From Clostridium akagii DSM 12554 (lineage in GTDB: Bacteria > Bacillota > Clostridia > Clostridiales > Clostridiaceae), in contig NZ_JMLK01000012.1 in NCBI RefSeq assembly GCF_000686725.1, forward strand, positions 1-64,000: 64,000 bases of DNA, given 5' to 3'. Under the pieces are notes generated by a model. The model did not search any database and had not been told where the DNA came from. It saw only the letters and a program-made list of their open reading frames with translations. Both the position numbers and the translations under genes were made by a program. Shown here piece after piece: positions 36,296-46,627 of this stretch (its first letter is position 1; each line of letters begins with the position of its first letter).

Positions 36296-38677
36296 TTATA
36301 CATTTGCTCCACTAGCAGTACTTGTTACCATTTCAAGAACATCTGCTTTGGGCAATTTTATGCCAATAGTTTCTTTTAGTACATCTTCAATAGTTTCAAC
36401 AAGTATAAATTGCAAATCATTTCTCACATCTTTAGGTATATCCAATATGTCTTTTTCATTATCCTTTGGCAAAATTACACGTTTAATTCCTGAGCGATGA
36501 GCTGCAAGTACTTTTTCTTTAATTCCGCCTACAGGAAGTACTGCTCCTCTTAATGAAATTTCACCTGTCATTGCCATTTTAGGATCAACCTTACGCCCTG
36601 TTACTAATGATGCAATTGTTGTAAACAATGATACTCCTGCAGATGGTCCATCCTTTGGTATAGCCCCTGCTGGTACGTGAATGTGTAAATCATTTTTATT
36701 AAATTCAATATATTTTAAATTTAAAGCTAGTCTTGAACGAATAAGACTCTGAGCAATTTTAGCTGATTCTTTCATTACATCTCCAAGTTGGCCTGTAAGT
36801 ATCAATTGTCCAGTTCCTGGCATAAGTGCACCTTCAATGAATAATATTTCTCCACCAACTGGTGTCCATGCAAGTCCGGTAACAACCCCTGGAGCATTAT
36901 TTTTACCTACTTTATCATGGGAAGCAAGTTCTTGTCCTAAAATATCTAATAACATATTATCCTTAATTACATAAGGTAGATCAACTTGAGCTAGAACTAT
37001 CTTTTCAGCAGCTACTCTTGCAACTGTTGCAAGTTGTCTTTTAACCCCTCTTACACCCGCTTCTCTAGTGTATTTTTCAATTATTGTTTTTAAAGCTTCA
37101 TCTTCAATTTGAAGTTGATCATTATTTAGACCATTTTCTTCAAATACAGAAGTTACTAAATGCTCTTTTGCTATATGAAATTTTTCATAGCTTGTATAGC
37201 TACTTATATCTATAACTTCCATACGATCTCTTAATGGTCCTGGAATATCACCTAATGAATTTGCTGTTGCTATAAAAAACACTTCTGATAAATCATAAGG
37301 CACATCCAAATAGTGATCTGAAAATGTATTGTTTTGTTCAGAATCTAAGACTTCTAAAAGTGCACTGGCTGGATCTCCATTTCCAGATGTCATCAATTTA
37401 TCAATTTCATCTAAAATAAATACTGGGTTTTTTTCACCTGCACGCTTAATACCTTGGATGATTCTCCCTGGTAATGCACCAATATAAGTTCTTCTATGTC
37501 CCCTTATTTCAGCTTCATCTCTTACTCCACCAAGACTAATCCTCACGTATTTACGTCCTAAGGCCTCAGCAATACTCTTACCTAAGCTTGTTTTACCAGT
37601 TCCTGGAGGTCCTACTAATAATAAAATGGATCCTTGTTTGTTCTGTTTTAATTTCATTACTGTTAAATGTTGAATAATACGATTTTTAACCTTTTCAAGC
37701 CCATAGTGCTGGGTATCTAATAATTTTCTTGAAGCTTCTATGTCTACATCTTTAACTTTACTTTCGCCCCAAGGTAAATCCGTTAGTAGGTCAAGATAAT
37801 TTTCTATAACATTTCCTTCTGAGCTATTTGCACCTTGCCTTTCTAATTTATTAAGTTCATCCAGTGCAACTTCCTTAACATCTTCAGGCATGCCGGCTGC
37901 TTCAATTAATTCTTTGTAATCTTTTTTCTTTTTTGATGTGGTTCCTTCTGTTTCATCCAATTCTTCTTGAATAGATTTAAGTTGTTGCCTCAACATATTT
38001 TCTCTGTAGTTTTTATTGACCTTCTCATTAAACTTTGTAGCAATCTCCATCTGAAATTTAATAGATTCTTTTTGCTCGATTAAAATATCTAAAAATCTAA
38101 GACTCTTTCTTCTCAATGATCTAATCTCTAAGAAGGCTTGTCTGTCTTCAAAAGACAAATTCATAAATGGAAATAGGTAAGAAATAATATCTGTAATATC
38201 ATCTAATTTATTTATATATTCCACATAAGTTTCTGAGCCTCTAAAATTTTGGCTAATTTCAGCTACTAAAGTTTTTATATAATTAATCATTTCTTTTTGA
38301 TTTCCTTTATCCAAATCTATTATGTCGGATATAAAATCATAAGATATTTTGTAGTCTGTAGCATCTGGGATAAATGCTTTTACTTCAACTCTTTCAATTA
38401 CATCTATAACAAATTCATAACCATCACTTAATACTTTGGTATCATCAATCTTAATTAATGTTCCAACATGATAAAAATCATCTTCTCCATATAGGCTACC
38501 ATCATGGCCTTCTTTAAGTGCTAATGCAACTCCATAAAAATCATCTTGTACAATTCTTTTATAAAATTGATTTCCAATTTCTTTGCTAATTTTTATAGTT
38601 GTACTTTTTCCAGGTAATAGTACTGTATTTGGTATAACAACTAAGGATAATTCTCTTTTAACATTTAGTTCTTTCAC
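36296..38677 (-). CDS. lon: ATP-dependent protease Lon (LonA)
   Basis: Lon degrades damaged and regulatory proteins. It has an N-terminal LON substrate domain (to about 200), a coiled-coil region, AAA+ ATPase with Walker A GPPGTGKT (about residue 356 from the chosen start) and VFILDEIDK, and the Ser-Lys protease with KDGPSAGVS and [13 protein letters not shown] choose the GTG at 38677 because TTTGGAG lies nine bases upstream; an earlier TTG would overlap that site. A MarR gene directly upstream and its operator at 38711-38731 point to local control, rather than only the usual heat-shock control. Confidence 0.94.
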   Translation of the reverse strand: MKELNVKRELSLVVIPNTVLLPGKSTTIKISKEIGNQFYKRIVQDDFYGVALALKEGHDGSLYGEDDFYHVGTLIKIDDTKVLSDGYEFVIDVIERVEVKAFIPDATDYKISYDFISDIIDLDKGNQKEMINYIKTLVAEISQNFRGSETYVEYINKLDDITDIISYLFPFMNLSFEDRQAFLEIRSLRRKSLRFLDILIEQKESIKFQMEIATKFNEKVNKNYRENMLRQQLKSIQEELDETEGTTSKKKKDYKELIEAAGMPEDVKEVALDELNKLERQGANSSEGNVIENYLDLLTDLPWGESKVKDVDIEASRKLLDTQHYGLEKVKNRIIQHLTVMKLKQNKQGSILLLVGPPGTGKTSLGKSIAEALGRKYVRISLGGVRDEAEIRGHRRTYIGALPGRIIQGIKRAGEKNPVFILDEIDKLMTSGNGDPASALLEVLDSEQNNTFSDHYLDVPYDLSEVFFIATANSLGDIPGPLRDRMEVIDISSYTSYEKFHIAKEHLVTSVFEENGLNNDQLQIEDEALKTIIEKYTREAGVRGVKRQLATVARVAAEKIVLAQVDLPYVIKDNMLLDILGQELASHDKVGKNNAPGVVTGLAWTPVGGEILFIEGALMPGTGQLILTGQLGDVMKESAKIAQSLIRSRLALNLKYIEFNKNDLHIHVPAGAIPKDGPSAGVSLFTTIASLVTGRKVDPKMAMTGEISLRGAVLPVGGIKEKVLAAHRSGIKRVILPKDNEKDILDIPKDVRNDLQFILVETIEDVLKETIGIKLPKADVLEMVTSTASGANV

Positions 38678-38710
38678 GATAATCATCTCCAAATTATTTT
38701 AGATTGGGTA

Positions 38711-38731
38711 TAGTTAGTTTTCTTCTAACTA
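38711..38731. promoter_or_regulatory. GTTAG-N7-CTAAC operator in the lon promoter
   Basis: TAGTTAG-TTTTCTT-CTAACTA. It has the same arms and spacing as the site at 39194-39214 upstream of the MarR gene, and lies about 35 bases before the lon start. Confidence 0.65.
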
Positions 38732-38759
38732 ACTATATTTTTAAAAAAAATTCATTTTT

Positions 38760-39176
38760 TTATTTTATTTTTGATAATAGTGTTATCAAGTCATCGATTT
38801 CTTGTTCATCAAGACTTTCTATTATTCTATCCACTACTCTCTTGACAGCTAATTGTTCAAATCTCGCAATACCTTTTCCCTTACTTGTAAGGTGAAGATA
38901 GTAAACTCTTCCGTCTTCATTACATTTTTGCTTGTATATACATTCTAGTTTAATAAATTTCTTTATCATTTCAGTAACAGATGGTTTAGATAAGTCTAAA
39001 TCCTTTGCCAATTTGCTAGTGGTAACACAATCATATTGGTCAAATTTTTTTATATATTCAATTTGACGAAGGGTTAATTCCGACATGTTCAACTCATCAA
39101 TTAGTTTACATGAGCACTCACCCTTAATTTCCATAAGTCCACTATAAGTCTCGTAGAGCTTTTTATTGATATCCAA
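38760..39176 (-). CDS. MarR-family transcriptional regulator upstream of lon
   Basis: A 138-residue MarR protein; the winged helix is CVTTSKLAKDLDLSKPSVTEMIKKFIKLECIYKQKCNEDGR. Two cysteines near the N-terminus (ECSCKLI) and others at C49-like and wing positions could sense redox or metal, which is speculation. It is 82 bases upstream of lon on the same strand, and both genes carry the same GTTAG-N7-CTAAC operator. Confidence 0.88.
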   Translation of the reverse strand: MDINKKLYETYSGLMEIKGECSCKLIDELNMSELTLRQIEYIKKFDQYDCVTTSKLAKDLDLSKPSVTEMIKKFIKLECIYKQKCNEDGRVYYLHLTSKGKGIARFEQLAVKRVVDRIIESLDEQEIDDLITLLSKIK

Positions 39177-39193
39177 AAGATCACCTCATAAGT

Positions 39194-39214
39194 TTGTTAG
39201 GTTTTCCCTAACAA
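39194..39214. promoter_or_regulatory. GTTAG-N7-CTAAC operator in the marR promoter
   Basis: TTGTTAGG-TTTTC-CCTAACAA, a perfect palindrome with five central bases, 18 bases before the MarR start codon. It is the partner of 38711-38731. Confidence 0.7.
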
Positions 39215-39315
39215 CATCATAAATCACATTAGAAGATTTGTCAACAAAAAAATAGAAAAACTTATAGACAGCATTTTGATGAATATGATTTCTATCTACA
39301 AGTTTTATATGAAAT

Positions 39316-40464
39316 TTAAGAAATTATACTTTGCTTACATTTTTTACTTAATATAATATTCTCATAAGTTTTAATAAGATTTTGGAATATGCAATCCCAG
39401 GATCTTTCTAAAACAGTTTTTGTAGCATTATGTTTTATATTATTCATTAGACTTTTATCCTCTATAATTTCAATGATTAAATTTGCTAAATCCTCTGCGT
39501 CTCCAGGTTTAAATAACATTCCATTAATCCCATTATCTACGGTATCTTTCACCCCTCCTGCATTGGCTGCTATTACTGTAAGTCCTGATGCCATTGCTTC
39601 TAATACAACATTCCCAAAGGTTTCTGTGCGTGAGGGAAACACAAATATATCACTAGAGGCATAAATTTTTGCAAGTTCGCTACCTATTTTATAACCTGTG
39701 AATATGGTCCCTTTTGGAAAACTTTTTTTATATACTTCAAGTTCCGGTCCATTTCCAGTAATGATGAGTGCTACTTTATCTTTGTACCTATTTAATATTT
39801 TTGCATATCCCTCTTGTAAAATATTGATGTCTTTTTCTTTTGCTACTCTTCCAACATAAAGCAAAACTATTTTATCATGTATTCCTAATTGTTTTCTTAA
39901 CTCAATGCTTCTAAATTTGTCATTGAAATTGTTAATATCTATACCTCTTGAAAAAATACCAGTATTGTTTATCCCATGGCTAATAAGGAGTTTTTTAGTT
40001 TCCATGGATGGACATAACGTGATTTCATTTTGATTATGAAACCAACGCATATAATTCCATAAAGCATTTTGGAACATATCTAAATTATAATATTTTAGAT
40101 ATTGAACAAAGTTTGTAGTATAACTTGATATAGTTGGTATACCTAATTTTTTCCCATAGGTGAGTCCTGCTATACCCATATTAAGTTCTGTCATTATATG
40201 AATAATATCAGGTTTGAACTTCAAAAGTGAATTCCTTAATCTGAAAATATTGGGTAGTGATAACCTACATTCAGGATATAAAAAAAATTTAATACTTACA
40301 AATTTTTCAACATTATAATTTTTATTTAACTCTAAATAGCTGTCTGGTGCAAAAACAAGATACTCTATATTCTTTGATTTATAATACTCAATAAGCTTTG
40401 ATAAAGTATTAGTAACGCCATTTACTTGTGGCAAAAAAGTATCAGTAAACAAAGCAACTCTCAC
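39316..40464 (-). CDS. Glycosyltransferase family 4 (GT-B)
   Basis: A 382-residue GT4 enzyme. The N-terminus FTDTFLPQVNGV is characteristic of the glycolipid/mannosyl-transferase subgroup. The C-terminal nucleotide-sugar site includes LLYVGRVAKEKDI and the E-x7-E motif (SRTETFGNVVLEAMASGL). Close family members glucosylate diacylglycerol or phosphatidylinositol, so a membrane glycolipid role is plausible but not proven. It is transcribed alone, next to a DUF1189 membrane protein gene. Confidence 0.88.
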   Translation of the reverse strand: MRVALFTDTFLPQVNGVTNTLSKLIEYYKSKNIEYLVFAPDSYLELNKNYNVEKFVSIKFFLYPECRLSLPNIFRLRNSLLKFKPDIIHIMTELNMGIAGLTYGKKLGIPTISSYTTNFVQYLKYYNLDMFQNALWNYMRWFHNQNEITLCPSMETKKLLISHGINNTGIFSRGIDINNFNDKFRSIELRKQLGIHDKIVLLYVGRVAKEKDINILQEGYAKILNRYKDKVALIITGNGPELEVYKKSFPKGTIFTGYKIGSELAKIYASSDIFVFPSRTETFGNVVLEAMASGLTVIAANAGGVKDTVDNGINGMLFKPGDAEDLANLIIEIIEDKSLMNNIKHNATKTVLERSWDCIFQNLIKTYENIILSKKCKQSIIS

Positions 40465-40570
40465 CGTATTACACCTCCCTTATACTTTTATAATATTCTA
40501 AATAAATAGGATTTGTAATTTACTGGAGTTAATTTATGATTATATTTTTGTTAAGTTGCAATAATTATCT

Positions 40571-41383
40571 TTATAATTGCCTAAGATTAGTACCAGTATT
40601 AGAATTTTTAATTTTATTTAGTGCAAAACATATATAACCAAAACCAATAATATGATATGCTAGCCAATAATAGCTAAAATGTTCAATACTTATAATTTTT
40701 AAAATAGTGTCAATTATTAGTGGCGTAGTTAATGCATAAATACTTATGCTATACAACTGACCATATTTTAAATTTGTTTTAAAAACTCCATTAATTATTA
40801 GGGCCAATAAAGCTAAAAATAAAGCACTTAGGAGTCCACCTAAAAAGTACCAAATAATGTTTCCAATAAAAATGAATGGTATAACTAGCTTTATTAGAGG
40901 TAGATATACATTTACCTGCTTTTTATTAATAGTTGAACCTTGCAATGACTTAAAATCAAAAATTTGAGTCTGTGCTCCACTTTGTTTTTCAATCAATTTA
41001 TCTTTTAATATTAAAATACCTCTATCATAAGAATTTAAAACATCAGTACTAGTGTTATTAGTTGTATCTATAACAAAATAATAATTATTATCTTTAGATA
41101 AAACCAGAGGCATATCTCCTGTTACACTTAATTGTCCATCTTTAAGTTCAAAATCAGGGCATTTGTCATTATATATTTTTATAAATTGAGAAATTCCATT
41201 ATTGGTGTCAATAGCGCCTCTTAAAGAGCCCACTGCACCTAGTAGTAATGATAATAATAACAAATATATTATTGACTTTCCAGCTGTGTCTTTTAAAACA
41301 TCTTTATAATGTTTTATTCCTTGAACACTGAATATTGCCTTGCTCCAAAAACTGAGTTTTCTTTTTCCAATATTACTTTCCAT
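40571..41383 (-). CDS. DUF1189 membrane protein
   Basis: A 270-residue protein of the DUF1189 type. It has an N-terminal helix (IIYLLLLSLLLGAVGSL), an extracellular loop with a repeat-like DFELKDGQLSVTGDMPLVL, then three or four C-terminal helices (LVIPFIFIGNIIWYFLGGLLSALFLALLALII). Function is unknown; Bacillus homologues lie near stress and maltose loci. Spacing to the glycosyltransferase gene is about 100 bases on the same strand. Confidence 0.8.
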   Translation of the reverse strand: MESNIGKRKLSFWSKAIFSVQGIKHYKDVLKDTAGKSIIYLLLLSLLLGAVGSLRGAIDTNNGISQFIKIYNDKCPDFELKDGQLSVTGDMPLVLSKDNNYYFVIDTTNNTSTDVLNSYDRGILILKDKLIEKQSGAQTQIFDFKSLQGSTINKKQVNVYLPLIKLVIPFIFIGNIIWYFLGGLLSALFLALLALIINGVFKTNLKYGQLYSISIYALTTPLIIDTILKIISIEHFSYYWLAYHIIGFGYICFALNKIKNSNTGTNLRQL

Positions 41384-41605
41384 AAAAATTCCTCCTTAAC
41401 ATATAAATTTAACTTTAATTACTATATTCCTTATATTTATATTAATTACTCTTTTACAAAATTTCATAGTTTCATTTCAATTCCATGATGTATAATCCAT
41501 CTTCAAAATTAGCATGTATTACTGTTAACGGTGACATAATAGAAATTAAAGGTAGAAATCAAATAAACTTATTATAAATTCAAACACAAAAGAAGGTATT
41601 GACAA

Positions 41606-42217
41606 ATGAATAAGATTAATAGGGAATTTTTTCAAAGAAATACGATAACAGTAGCTAAAGAGCTACTAGGAAAAGTTTTAGTACACGAAATTCATGGATT
41701 AAAACTTGCTGGTAAAATAGTCGAGACAGAAGCCTATTTAGGTCTTGAAGACAAAGCTGCACATTCCTTTGGTGGAAAAAGAACACCTAGAGTAGAAGTT
41801 ATGTATGGTAAGGCGGGTATTTCATATATTTATCTTATTTATGGTATGTATTATTGTTTTAACGTTATTACGCGTAAAGAGGATATACCTGAAGGCGTAT
41901 TAATAAGGGCATTAGAACCTTTAGAAGGATTTGATGAAATGGCAGTTAATAGATTTAACACCACCTATGATAAACTTACAAAACTTCAAGTAAAAAACTT
42001 GACCAATGGCCCTGGAAAACTTTGTATTGCAATGACCATAGATAAATCCTTAAATAAAAATGATATGTGTGTTAATAATAATTTTTATATAGCTGATTAT
42101 AATTTTAGAGATTTCGAAATAGTATCTACTAAGAGAATTGGCATCGATTATGCAGAGGAATATAAAGATTTGCTTTGGAGATTTTATATTAAAGATAACA
42201 TAAATAAAATATATTAA
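41606..42217 (+). CDS. DNA-3-methyladenine glycosylase (AAG/Mpg type)
   Basis: A base-excision repair enzyme that removes alkylated and deaminated purines. The 203-residue protein has the family stretches LAGKIVETEAYLG (catalytic Glu within VETEAY), YGMYYCFNV and NGPGKLCIAM. An AAGAAGG site precedes the ATG. It is alone in its orientation, upstream of an amidase-domain protein. Confidence 0.93.
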   Translation: MNKINREFFQRNTITVAKELLGKVLVHEIHGLKLAGKIVETEAYLGLEDKAAHSFGGKRTPRVEVMYGKAGISYIYLIYGMYYCFNVITRKEDIPEGVLIRALEPLEGFDEMAVNRFNTTYDKLTKLQVKNLTNGPGKLCIAMTIDKSLNKNDMCVNNNFYIADYNFRDFEIVSTKRIGIDYAEEYKDLLWRFYIKDNINKIY

Positions 42218-42282
42218 AATTAGATTAAAACTTTTAGCCTAGATAACATAAAATATACAGTAAATAATTTTACGAGGGAATT

Positions 42283-42783
42283 ATGAATCATATAACAAGT
42301 TCATCATATTCTAAAGTAAAAGCCGTGAAGTATGCTAAAAATTATGCTAAAATCCCAAATCCTGCCTTTAAATATATACCTGTATATGACGATAATGGAG
42401 GTGATTGTACAAATTTCACGTCTCAATGTTTACTCGCCGGAGGTGCACCTATGGTTTTTTTAGATAAAAATCCCTGGTGGTATAACAATAAAGGTTGGTC
42501 CATTTCTTGGGCTGTAGCAGGTGCACTTTATTGGCACTTAAAAACCAATGGTATAAATAATTTGTATGGTGTAAAAGCTTCAGAGGTATCATCTTTAGCT
42601 TTACTTGAAGCTGGGGATATTATTTTCTATGAAAACATCAACGGTAAGATAGCTCACTCTGCAACAATTACTTCTTTTTATTATTCTTATCCTCTTGTGT
42701 CGCAGCACACTCCAAATATGCTTAATATCCCTTATGAAAAAGAATGGGCAACTAAGATGCATTTTATGAGAATATCTTTATAA
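42283..42783 (+). CDS. Amidase-domain (Amidase_6) protein
   Basis: A 166-residue papain-like putative amidase. The catalytic Cys is in GGDCTNFTSQCL, and the His is in HSATI. The N-terminal YAKNYAKIPNPAFKY is the usual entry to the domain. No signal peptide is seen. Family members are spore- or wall-associated in clostridia and bacilli; the substrate is unknown. GAGGG lies before the ATG. Confidence 0.85.
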   Translation: MNHITSSSYSKVKAVKYAKNYAKIPNPAFKYIPVYDDNGGDCTNFTSQCLLAGGAPMVFLDKNPWWYNNKGWSISWAVAGALYWHLKTNGINNLYGVKASEVSSLALLEAGDIIFYENINGKIAHSATITSFYYSYPLVSQHTPNMLNIPYEKEWATKMHFMRISL

Positions 42784-42816
42784 TGCATCTGCAAGTAAAT
42801 AATTAATTAAAGATGC

Positions 42817-42834
42817 AAACTAGTATACTAGTTT
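42817..42834. repeat. 18-base perfect palindrome
   Basis: AAACTAGTATACTAGTTT lies 34 bases after the amidase-domain gene. An outer inverted pair TGCATCT/AGATGCA (42784-42816) precedes it. No T-tract is present, so it is not a clear terminator. Confidence 0.6.
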
Positions 42835-42870
42835 ATTGTATTTTGAAGATGCCTATAACGATTTTATCAT

Positions 42871-42924
42871 AAAATGAAGGTGACACAAAAAATCTTATGA
42901 TTATTTTGTGTCACCTTCATTTTT
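42871..42924. terminator. Bidirectional terminator
   Basis: A 20-bp stem (AAAATGAAGGTGACACAAAA with its complement) and T-run, between the convergent amidase-domain and nitroreductase genes. Confidence 0.9.
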
Positions 42925-42952
42925 AATTAACAAATATATATTATTCTACATG

Positions 42953-43801
42953 TTATTCCTTAAGCCAACTGATTATGAATTCTGTATCTTTGGGAGTATT
43001 TTTAATGTGCTTAAACTCTTTTGACCAATGTCCACTTAAATTTAATTCTTTTGCTGAAGCTTCAAAATGATACATAGCAATACCCATATCAATTTTTTCC
43101 ATGTCAAACCCCATAGAATTATATCCTTTTGTATGATTTAGAAAAAAGTGAAAACCACTATTGTCCACTACTATTCTCCAAGGTTGTTTATTTGAAGCTG
43201 ATGGAGCTAGTCTTACCATTTCTAATGGTTTAGCATATTCTCCAGCTTTTGACTCATCAAGTTTTTTAGTAAAGTCCTCACTAAAAACTATATCGTTAAA
43301 TATTTTTCTGTTTTTCCCACCAGAAACAAGCCTCATCATTTTTTCAGTGAAACTCCTTTTTTCCGCAGGTATACCAATAGGTAAAACAATTGGCATTATT
43401 TCATTGTCCTTACTATCAATAACTTTAGCAAATTCACCTTTATTAAAGGTTCCTCCAAGCCATACTGTACCTACGCCAATAGAAGTCGCATATAATACAA
43501 TATTTTCTAAAATATAGCCAAGCTGTTCTAATGCCTCATCATTTTTTTCTATAGACGTTACAATAAATGAACTAACACCTTTTATTACACCATATGTACC
43601 AAGTTTAATATTCTCATTGCTTTTATCAAATTTATCAATTATTTCAAACCTAACTTTTTCATTAAATGGTCCACTAACATTATCCATACGATTTTGTAAC
43701 TTGGCTTTAATATCTTCTGATAATGGTTTATTATCATAGGTTCTTATTGATGTTCTATATTTAATAACATCCATAATTGATTTACTTAAATCTATACTCA
43801 T
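42953..43801 (-). CDS. Nitroreductase-family protein
   Basis: A 282-residue FMN-dependent nitroreductase fold. YRTSIRTYDNKPLS is the N-terminal flavin-binding Arg/Ser region, and LAPSASNKQPWRIVV is the second FMN site; HFEASAKELNLSGHW closes the core. This two-half layout is that of the putative TM nitroreductase group. The substrate is unknown. Its start overlaps the 3' end of the zinc-ribbon gene by 20 bases, so the two form a unit. Confidence 0.87.
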   Translation of the reverse strand: MSIDLSKSIMDVIKYRTSIRTYDNKPLSEDIKAKLQNRMDNVSGPFNEKVRFEIIDKFDKSNENIKLGTYGVIKGVSSFIVTSIEKNDEALEQLGYILENIVLYATSIGVGTVWLGGTFNKGEFAKVIDSKDNEIMPIVLPIGIPAEKRSFTEKMMRLVSGGKNRKIFNDIVFSEDFTKKLDESKAGEYAKPLEMVRLAPSASNKQPWRIVVDNSGFHFFLNHTKGYNSMGFDMEKIDMGIAMYHFEASAKELNLSGHWSKEFKHIKNTPKDTEFIISWLKE

Positions 43802-44228
43802 AAGTTAATTCCACCTTTTTTTTTAATTTCTCAACTTTTTTATTAAAGTCATAAACGCTACTCTCTAATTTTAGCAGTTTTGATTCAAATAAGTTCATTG
43901 AGCTTAATATTTCTATAACTTCTCTTTTATTTATATTAAATTCATTCCCCTGATTATCTATACATATTAAACTAGCTTGTCCATTACACTTACAACAAAA
44001 CGGATTCCATAATTCCTCCCCATTTTTTTCTTGAATTTTAACCTTGAAAATATCATTACCACATTGTTTGCACTTGCTACTAATTGATGTGAATTTTTCA
44101 CATGAAATAGTCTTAATATTCATCTTACATTCATTGCAAAAGTAATCTATCTTACCATTGCCTGATAATATTTTTAATTTTACTGATCCACATTTCGGAC
44201 AATTGGCTGTCCTAATTATCTTTCTCAT
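43782..44228 (-). CDS. Zinc-ribbon protein, function unknown
   Basis: A 148-residue protein with three CxxC pairs consistent with zinc ribbons: CPKCG, CNEC, CKQCG and CCKC. The C-terminal 50 residues are predicted coiled coil (FESKLLKLESSVYDFNKKVEKLKKKVE). I do not recognise a named family. The gene overlaps the nitroreductase gene by 20 bases, so they are co-translated. Confidence 0.7.
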   Translation of the reverse strand: MRKIIRTANCPKCGSVKLKILSGNGKIDYFCNECKMNIKTISCEKFTSISSKCKQCGNDIFKVKIQEKNGEELWNPFCCKCNGQASLICIDNQGNEFNINKREVIEILSSMNLFESKLLKLESSVYDFNKKVEKLKKKVELTYEYRFK

Positions 44229-44294
44229 AATATCACTCCCAATATTAATTATTCAAATTAATATTGAAATATAACCTAAAATTAACAATTAATA

Positions 44295-46460
44295 TTAAAT
44301 TTTGTTTATACCATAATTTTTTATTATAACCGATCTTATTGCGTCATAGGATATTTTTTGCGATACCTTAGCCTTTATTAAACCTATACTTTCAACCCCA
44401 AATTCATCAGCTATTAAAATGATCTCTTTTTCCTCTTCTGCTGTGAAAAATTCATCAAAATTAATTTCTAATATATCTACATTTCCCTCTTTAAAATACT
44501 TTTCTATATGAGATAATATGGTGTTAATTGTAAGGCTTCTGGTTTTGGCAATTTCTTTTATGCCTTTACCTTCCTTTATCATATTTATAGTTTTCTCATG
44601 AGTTTTCTCTTTATTACTTGTAGTTTTAGTTGTACGAGTGACTTTAACTTTAGATTCTGATTTTTCAATCCAATTCACTTCAATATTGTTTTTTATCACA
44701 TAATCATTTATTACCCCCAAAAATTCTTCTCCGTATTTATCGTATTTTACTTGACCTACACCAGATATCTCAAATAATTGTTCTTTATTTAATGGATACC
44801 TAAGACTCATTTCCTTTAATGTATTATCAGGGAAAATGAAATATGGTGGTACTCCAGCATCCGTTGCCATTTGTTTACGTAAAGTTCTTAGTATTTCAAA
44901 AAGCTCATTATTCTCAGAGATCTTTTTAACCTTAATTACTTCCTTGAAAACAACCTTTTCTTGCCCCTTTAAAACCTTCATGGAATTATTGCTGAGTATA
45001 ACAGTTGGATATTCACCTTCTTTTAAAGCTATAAAATTATGGGATATCAGTGTATTTATAAAATCCGCTAAATCTTTTTTATTATAATTTTTCATTATTC
45101 CATAAGTAGAAAGTTCATTAAATTTATACTGCAATATTTTCTTTTGTGCAGAACCTCTTAATACGTCCACAATAGTATTAACTCCAAAATCTCTTTTCAT
45201 CCTATAAATACATGACAAAACTTTTTGTGCTTCTACAGTTTTATCAGTTAATTCTCCCTCACTTAAACAACTACTACAATTAGCACAATCATCATAATCC
45301 GTTTCTTCACCAAAATAGTTTAATATGTATTTTCTAAGGCATCCATTATGATGAACAAAATCTATCATAGTCTGTAGCTTTTTATAGTCACTTACTCTTC
45401 TTTCAGGCTGCTGAGTTCCAACTTCTATTAAATATTTTTGAGTTATAATATCCTGTGGTGCAAACAATAAAATACATTCACTTAGTTCACCATCACGTCC
45501 TGCTCTTCCTATTTCTTGATAGTATCCTTCAATATTTTTAGGCATATTATAGTGAATTACAAAACGTACATTTGATTTGTCTATTCCCATTCCAAATGCA
45601 TTAGTAGCTACCATAACATTAACCCTATCATATACAAAATCCTCTTGATTTTTTTTTCTTTCTTTGTCTGATAATCCTGCATGATATCTAGTTACTGATA
45701 TATTATTTTCAGTTAATTTTTCATAAATATTGTCTGCTTCTTTTCTAGTTGACACATATATTATTCCAGATTGATCTTTATTTTCATTTACATAGTTTAA
45801 TGTATACCCGAGTCTATCTCCTATTTTCAATACATTGATTTTTAGATTTTCTCTGTCAAAGCTTGATATATAAATTTCAGGGTTTTTGAGTTCTATTGAT
45901 CTAACTATATCTTTACGAACTTCCTCAGTAGCGGTTGCCGTAAATCCAGTAATTATTGGCCTTTTGGGAAGTTCTCTTATAAATTGACTTATATACCTAT
46001 AGCTTGTTCTAAAGTCATGTCCCCATTGTGATACGCAATGTGCTTCATCTACAGCTATTTGAGATATATTTAATCTCCTAATAAGTTCGCAGAATTCAGG
46101 GGATTGTAGTCTTTCCGGTGCTAAGTAAAGTAATTTTATCTGATCTGTATTTAAATTTTCAATTACTTCCTGAGTTTGTTTATATGTAAGTGAACTATTT
46201 ATATAGTCTGCACTTATTCCTAAAGATTTAATATTGTCTACCTGATCCTTCATAAGAGATATAAGTGGCGATATAACAATAGTAATTCCATCAAATAAAA
46301 GTGCTGGAATCTGATAACAAATTGATTTACCTCCACCTGTAGGCATAACAGCTAACGTATCCTTTCCAGAAAGTATGCTGTTTATTATAGAATTTTGAGA
46401 ACTACGGAATTCTTTATATCCAAAATACTCTTGTAATGCATTTAATGCTTTATTAACCAA
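44295..46460 (-). CDS. recQ: ATP-dependent DNA helicase RecQ
   Basis: RecQ unwinds DNA 3' to 5' during recombination and fork repair. The 721-residue protein has Walker A MPTGGGKSICYQIPAL, the DEAH box VDEAHCVSQWGHDFR, the zinc cluster CANCSSC with the RQC region, an HRDC domain (about 525-600) and a C-terminal helix-turn-helix (HTH_40). The start is TTG at 46460, chosen because GAGGTG lies six bases upstream; a long upstream extension of the frame is not family-like. Confidence 0.93.
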   Translation of the reverse strand: MVNKALNALQEYFGYKEFRSSQNSIINSILSGKDTLAVMPTGGGKSICYQIPALLFDGITIVISPLISLMKDQVDNIKSLGISADYINSSLTYKQTQEVIENLNTDQIKLLYLAPERLQSPEFCELIRRLNISQIAVDEAHCVSQWGHDFRTSYRYISQFIRELPKRPIITGFTATATEEVRKDIVRSIELKNPEIYISSFDRENLKINVLKIGDRLGYTLNYVNENKDQSGIIYVSTRKEADNIYEKLTENNISVTRYHAGLSDKERKKNQEDFVYDRVNVMVATNAFGMGIDKSNVRFVIHYNMPKNIEGYYQEIGRAGRDGELSECILLFAPQDIITQKYLIEVGTQQPERRVSDYKKLQTMIDFVHHNGCLRKYILNYFGEETDYDDCANCSSCLSEGELTDKTVEAQKVLSCIYRMKRDFGVNTIVDVLRGSAQKKILQYKFNELSTYGIMKNYNKKDLADFINTLISHNFIALKEGEYPTVILSNNSMKVLKGQEKVVFKEVIKVKKISENNELFEILRTLRKQMATDAGVPPYFIFPDNTLKEMSLRYPLNKEQLFEISGVGQVKYDKYGEEFLGVINDYVIKNNIEVNWIEKSESKVKVTRTTKTTSNKEKTHEKTINMIKEGKGIKEIAKTRSLTINTILSHIEKYFKEGNVDILEINFDEFFTAEEEKEIILIADEFGVESIGLIKAKVSQKISYDAIRSVIIKNYGINKI

Positions 46461-46627
46461 TCGTGACACCTCATTTAAAATAATAATAATATATTCTCTT
46501 ATTATTATACAGTATCGACAAGTTTTCAAATAATATTTCGTAATAAAATTATTTATCAGATATGCAAATATCAATGTAAATAAGTGAAAGCCTTATGCCA
46601 GCATTATTTTAAGTATGAAATATATTT

